In this document: in pieces, positions 59,650 through 64,000 of the stretch
How the letters are laid out: each line of letters opens with the position of its first letter
How positions within the stretch are numbered: position 1 is the first letter of the stretch
Notes under the pieces: model-generated
What the model saw: the letters and a program-made list of their open reading frames with translations, nothing else
The model's database searches: none
Told to the model about the DNA's origin: nothing
Assembly (NCBI RefSeq): GCF_042453785.1
Contig: NC_091668.1
Span: 12,048,001 to 12,112,000 of the forward strand
Direction: 5' to 3'
Origin: Malus domestica
Lineage: Eukaryota; Streptophyta; Magnoliopsida; Rosales; Rosaceae
DNA length: 64,000 nucleotides
Position numbers and translations under genes: made by a program

Positions 59650-60260
59650 TCTGAGTGTGTAAAATGTAAGAAAGGTTGAAATTTAACTGGCTCCTCCCCC
59701 ACCTAACTCCTCATTTTTAGTTGACTTCTTTGGTGTCGGTTTGTTTTTCTTCATTTACTTGAATTTTTTTTAGTATCTACATGCATTTCGTGTCAACACA
59801 TATTTGATCGTTATAGGTGATTCGAGAATTTAAACTTAGTGAATAAGGGCCATGTCAAATATGTGTCACACCAAATGCATGTCAGTAATGAAATTATTCC
59901 TTTTTTTTTGTGGGGTGGGAGCTTTAAGTTTAAATACCAAATCCCAAAAAAAAAAAAAAAAAAAAAAACTTGCAGCAAAAATACCATACTCACAGCAATC
60001 GAAAAGTCAAACTAATTTGCTAGTTCAAATGACAACAATGCACAACCCTATCATCATGAGACCATATAAGTCATTAACCTTCTCAATGAATTGTGACTAA
60101 CATGCATACGTAATACTTTTTATAGAGCATTCACTATGTTAATTGCTTAGGGCATAGGGTGCAATTCTTGAATTTCGAACTCCGTCCAAAACTCGAGAAT
60201 GCACCTTAAGTCCCAAGCTCGTTCCAAAGACAATCTAAAAATCTAAACCCATAATGATCC
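59650..60260. other. Spacer; no gene seen
   Basis: AT-rich sequence with an A24-class run near 59946. No domain-bearing frame. Confidence 0.3.
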
Positions 60261-60261
60261 A

Positions 60262-60849
60262 TGTCACATCCCGATCCGGGACGGATCACTTCCCCGGCCC
60301 GCTCCACCACCGTAGCACAATATTGTCCGCTTTGGGCCCCGACCATGCCCTTACGATTTTGTTTTTGGGAAGTTGCTCGTGAGTTCCTAGAAACAAAATC
60401 TTGAGGGCGTGGTCGGGGCCCAAAGTGGACAATATTGTGCTACGGTGGTGGGGCGGACCCGAGAAGTGATCCGCCCCGGGTCGGGATGTGACAAATGGTA
60501 TCAGAGCCAATCCCTGCCCGGAAGTGTGCCGACGAGGACGTCGGGCCCCTAAGGGGGGTGGATTGTGACATCCCACATCGCTCAAGGGAGTGATCCTTAA
60601 ATCTATATTCTCATCCCTACCTAGCACGAGGCCTTTGGAGAGCTCACTGGCTTCGGAGTTCATCAGAACTCCGAAGTTAAGCGAGTAGCGCGTGAGAGCA
60701 CTCCCATGATAGGTGACCCACTGAGAAGTTGCTCGTGAGTTCCCAGAAACAAAACCGTGAGGGCGTGGTTGGAGCCCAAAGCAGACAATATTGTGCTACA
60801 GTGGTGGAGAGGGCCCGGGAAGTGATCTGCCCCGGGTCGGGATGTGACA
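60262..60849 (+). mobile_element. Cassandra-type TRIM retrotransposon, rearranged
   Basis: The 3' LTR (60564-60849) starts TGTGACATCCCACATCG and ends GGGATGTGACA. It contains a 5S rRNA-like block (60655-60722). Before it lie a polypurine tract (AAGGGGGGTGGAT) and a very short interior. The primer site TGGTATCAGAGCC is at 60496-60508. The 5' LTR keeps only its tail (to 60493). The head is replaced by an inverted copy of the tail (60262-60358), giving a hairpin. Cassandra elements use 5S sequence as a pol III promoter. Confidence 0.85.
60655..60722 (+). promoter_or_regulatory. 5S rRNA-derived pol III promoter region in the Cassandra LTR
   Basis: The sequence CATCAGAACTCCGAAGTTAAGCG matches plant 5S rRNA at the A-box. 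GATAGGTGACCC stands where 5S has the C-box GATGGGTGACC. The spacer between them is diverged. It is not a functional 5S gene. Confidence 0.8.
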
Positions 60850-61598
60850 ATCAACCCCAGACAATAACGAACCATTTAAAACCCTAAACCCCTAAGGTCA
60901 TCTCTAACCGAAGAGTCCAGAGGGCCGAAAATATCCCGAAAACCGTCTCCAATCGAGGGCTAAGCCAGAGGGCTCTAGAATCTATGAGAGCCCCACGAAA
61001 TCGGAGAGGGTTAGAGGGCCAGCTGCATGCAGCCAGCCAGCCAGCTCGGGGCTGGCCATTTTTTTTTTTAATGTTTTGTTATTTCTGTCGGTTATAGACG
61101 ATAGAAATAATATATACTATATTATTAGTGTCGGTTATAACCGACATGAAACAAAACCATGAGAAGTTGCTCGTGAGTTCCCAGAAACAAAATCGTGAGG
61201 GCGTGGTTGGAGCCCAAAGCAGACAATATTGTGCTACAGTGGTGGAGAGGGCTCGGGAAGTGATCCGCCCCGGGTCGGGATGTGACAATCAACCCCAGAC
61301 AATAATGAACCATTTAAAGCCCTAAACCCCTAAGATCATCTCTAACCGAAGGGTCCAGAGGGCCAGAGGGCCGAAAATAGCCCGAAAACCGTCTCCAACC
61401 GAGGGCTAAGCCAGAGGGCTCTAGAATCTATGAGAGCCCCACGGAATCGGAGAGGGTTAGAGGGCCAGCTGCATGCAGCCAGCCAGCCAGCCCAGGGCTG
61501 GCCATTTTTTTTTTTAATGTTTTGTTATTTCTGTCGGTTATAGACGATAGAAATAATATATACTATATTATTAGTGTCGGTTATAACCGACATGAATT
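60723..61598. repeat. Tandem duplication, 438-bp period, two copies
   Basis: Copy 1 (60723-61160) and copy 2 (61161-61598) are almost identical. Each has the tail of a Cassandra LTR, about 45 bases of flank, then the left end of a Harbinger element. The junction lies at CGACATGAA/ACAAAACC near 61150. Confidence 0.88.
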
Positions 61599-62477
61599 CT
61601 TAAGAAAAAATTCAAATGCAACAGCTAGCTGACTAGCCGTTGTATTTGAATTTTTTTTTTTTTTTACAGTTTTATTATTATTTTTTATTTACAAAATTTT
61701 CATATAACTTCTATTTTTTTCTATAACTTTTATTTTACAAAATTTGTTTCATATTTTTTTAAAATTCCATTTTTTCCTATAACTTCTATTTCATAAAATT
61801 TGTTTCATTTTATTTTAAATTCTTTTTTTTTCCTATAACTTCTATTTCACAAAATTTGTTTCATATTTTTTTTAAATTATATTTTTTTCCTATAACTTCC
61901 TAAGCCATTATACAACATTAAATTAAATTAAGTAACATGAAACAACATTAAACAATATGAAACAACATTAAATAACAATAAATAACATTAACCAACATAC
62001 AAATTATACATCAGACTCCTCATCTTCTCATCTCATTCGCGCCCATTTTGCTTCTAATTTGGAATCCGAAGAGGATCCCCAATTGGAATTCGAAGAGGAT
62101 CCAAAGTTGGAATTCATTGCAAACTTGAATTGAAAAAGATTGAATTGAAATAGATTGAATTCAAAGTTGTGTGAATTATAGCCCAATATCCACCCTATTT
62201 ATAGCAAAAAAAAATTCAAATCCAACGGTTAGCTGACATCAGCATGATGTCAGCTACCAACGGCTAGCTGACGTCATGTTGATGTCACTTAGCAGTTGGA
62301 TTTGAATTTAAATTGTAATTTTTAAATAATAAATTATGTTTGGCCCTTTGGCATTCGGTTGGAGACGGAGGCAAATATAGCCATGTACTGTTCATTAAAA
62401 TATTAATATCTTGGAGAATCTTGGAGGGCCAGATGGCTCAAACGAGCCCTCTGGCCAGCCATCGGTTAGAGATGGCC
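61334..62477 (-). mobile_element. PIF/Harbinger element with truncated transposase start
   Basis: The ends are GATCATCTCTAACCGA and the complement GGCCATCTCTAACCGA, with TAA on both sides (61331-61333 and 62478-62480). On the minus strand a TATA box (GCTATAAATAGGGTG, 62191-62205) precedes a short ORF (62117-62028) that starts MNSNFGSSSNSN and stops after 29 codons. This is like the N-terminus of Harbinger-derived proteins. A second left end at 60896 comes from the tandem duplication. Non-autonomous. Confidence 0.78.
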
Positions 62478-62512
62478 TAAGTCAACCCCGAGTTCTAAGG
62501 CACCTAGGCCTG

Positions 62513-63300
62513 GCAAACGGGTCGTGTCAGTCGTGTTCGTGTCGTTTTTGTGTAACACCTGTTATCTTAACAGGTCGTGTCGTGTCACACCTTTTATCTT
62601 AACGGGTCCTTAACAGGTCGGGTCATTTTACCCAACGGGTAAAGTGACCCGACCCGTTATGACCCGTTAAGAAAAATATATTTTTTCTTAAATTTGCACA
62701 TATCACACATTGTCACATAAATATTACTTCAAAACATTAAAACACATTTGTCGTTTAAGTACTACATCTACACTCGAAAATAAGAACCTCATAAAAAATA
62801 CATCCATACACTACTAATCTATTACAAATATTAAATGTGCAAGGATATGCAAAATGAAAGCGTTTTTGTTTTTAAGGTTGTGAAGCCTTTCTCAAAAGTT
62901 TAAACCTTGCCAATGGAACTCAAAGCATAATGAAAGTGACCCACTAGTGTGTTTATTCCTACTTTCATTAAGTATAACATAAGATTTTGTGGTATTCACT
63001 AGTGTAAGTATTTTAAATTGAAGATCAAATTCATTCATTGTATTCATATAGGGTCAAGGAGTGTAGTTGTAAAAAATCATCCAAATCGGAGTTAAAATAA
63101 CCGTTAAATCATGATTTTTCGTTTATAACCGTCGAAAAGTTTTATCCCGTTACTTAATCTTTAAATGTTTGTTTTTTGTAATTTTTGGCGTATGCGATCT
63201 CGAAGCATATATAAACAAGTTTGACGGTTAGATCGTTGAAACTAGTTTCGTATAATGCGTATCCCATCAAAACAATAGATTCACTAACACTTAAGAGTTT
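62513..63300. repeat. Unclassified repeat with GGGTCGTGTC phrases
   Basis: It starts TGGCAAACGGGTCGTGTC and has ACCCGTTAA-type phrases to about 62680, reminiscent of 55721-56076. The rest is AT-rich with a TAACCGTTAAATCATG phrase. The right end was not found. Confidence 0.35.
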
Positions 63301-63309
63301 ATTCATACT

Positions 63310-63490
63310 AGGGCTGGGTTCGGTTCTTTTCGGTTCGGTTTTTTGCCAAAACCGAAACCAAACCGAAATTTCGGTTTGGTTCGGTTCGGCCCAATTTTTT
63401 TTCGGTTTTTTTCGGTTCGGTTTTTTTTTCGGTTCGGTTTTTTCGGTTCGGTTTCGGTTTTTTTCGGTTTTTTTTCGGTTTTTTTTTTTT
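63310..63490. mobile_element. AGGGGTGGGC-type element, one end only
   Basis: It begins AGGGCTGGGTTCGG and continues with TTCGGTTTTT/GGTTCGG arrays, like members 1-3, but no matching right end is present before the PP2A fragment. Truncated copy. Confidence 0.6.
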
Positions 63491-63760
63491 TCTCAGTAAA
63501 ATAGATCTAAAACGAGGCAATACTGCATCACCGAATACTACAATTTATACATTTTGAAATCACACCACCTGTCAACCACCCACAGAAAAGGATCCTATGT
63601 TTTTACTTGATTAACCATCATAGGCAGCAAATTCATTGTATATGATGATGGAAAAGAAACAAAAACCCATAAACATCACTCCTTTTCTTGTTCTTTTTGC
63701 TTTTCTGAGCCAAGAGATAAACATGAGATATTGAAACATCAATACTCAAACCAGAAGCCT

Positions 63761-64000
63761 TCAAACATGAGATATTGAAACATCAGGAAACTCGTCTTTT
63801 AGAAGAGAAAGAAAAATAGGCAGCAGCTGCTCTATAGTTGCATCCTGCAGTGAGAGGGAGAAAAATTAGCTTCGAAGTAAGAATTTGAATTAAATAACAG
63901 CCCCAAAATTTTCTTGCCTTTCCTAAAACTTGTGCCATTCCCATTATTACTGAAGCCAATGCAGAACGAACGTGCTGGGAAGAATCTGTCGACAATTCCT
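63761..64000 (-). pseudogene. PP2A 65-kDa regulatory subunit A fragment (RCN1 type), truncated
   Basis: Two exons are visible. One runs in from beyond the window edge to 63918, encoding SSQHVRSALASVIMGMAQVL. The next starts at 63844 with DATIEQLLPIFLSLLKDEFP. These are HEAT-repeat sequences of the PP2A scaffold subunit. The family has MAPVLGK where this copy has MAQVLGK. The intron begins GC rather than GT. After DEFPDV the conserved continuation is lost and a TGA follows at 63761-63763, inside a short direct repeat (GATGTTTCAATATCTCATG, twice). No later exon was found to the left. Probably a partial or decayed copy; more may lie outside the window. Confidence 0.75.

Noticed and set aside
60640..60722. 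Genuine 5S rRNA gene
   Set aside because: Only parts of the 5S sequence are conserved, and they are embedded in a TRIM LTR with a primer site and polypurine tract nearby. This is the known Cassandra structure.
63221..63499. Phe/Arg-rich ORF with FFRFGF repeats
   Set aside because: It is the translation of a GGTTCGGTT array at the end of a mobile element.

Overview
The window is plant nuclear DNA from a eudicot: split genes with GT-AG introns, AT-rich spacers, (TC)n/(GA)n 5'-UTR tracts and dense transposons. The repeat set (a Cassandra-type TRIM carrying 5S rRNA sequence, a florendovirus-like endogenous pararetrovirus, abundant TAA-flanked Tourist elements) fits Rosaceae, possibly the apple/pear group. 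That assignment is an inference made without any database search.

Five host genes look functional. They are a plastid-type RsmH/MraW 16S rRNA methyltransferase (minus, 10187-12725), a short heterotrimeric G-protein gamma subunit without a CaaX box (plus, 14911-15720), a UBP26/USP48-like deubiquitinase with 13 coding exons (minus, 16958-22641), a P-class PPR protein (minus, 51276-52921, 5' end doubtful) and a Lunapark ER-junction protein (minus, 43839-47472). Exon phases add up in every model. Three more loci are broken. A PR-1 gene has a premature stop and frameshift and is split by a 4.9-kb hAT element (37111-42501). One exon of a DASH cryptochrome carries a frameshift (57055-57176). A PP2A scaffold subunit A gene runs off the right edge and ends abnormally (63761-64000).

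The left 10 kb (about 1744-9563) is a decayed endogenous caulimovirid on the minus strand. It has an initiator-tRNA-Met primer site, movement protein, coat protein with a zinc knuckle, aspartic protease, reverse transcriptase, RNase H and a downstream coiled-coil reading frame. It also has a candidate promoter with a duplicated 41-bp block.

The middle (27.8-36.9 kb) is a nested stack. A foldback MITE holds a second MITE, which holds an element with AGGGGTGGGC ends and a 10-bp target duplication. That element in turn holds a 2.1-kb solo LTR and a complete but non-coding LTR retrotransposon with a perfect AGTGT duplication. The AGGGGTGGGC family recurs at 38248-39735 (inside the hAT transposase), at 49228-49694 (perfect 10-bp duplication) and as one end at 63310.

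The right part (48-64 kb) is a patchwork of PIF/Harbinger elements with TAA duplications, tRNA-derived SINEs, foldback elements, a probable gene-fragment-carrying foldback, and a rearranged Cassandra element. The end of the Cassandra element has been duplicated in tandem (438 bp) together with the end of a neighbouring Harbinger element.
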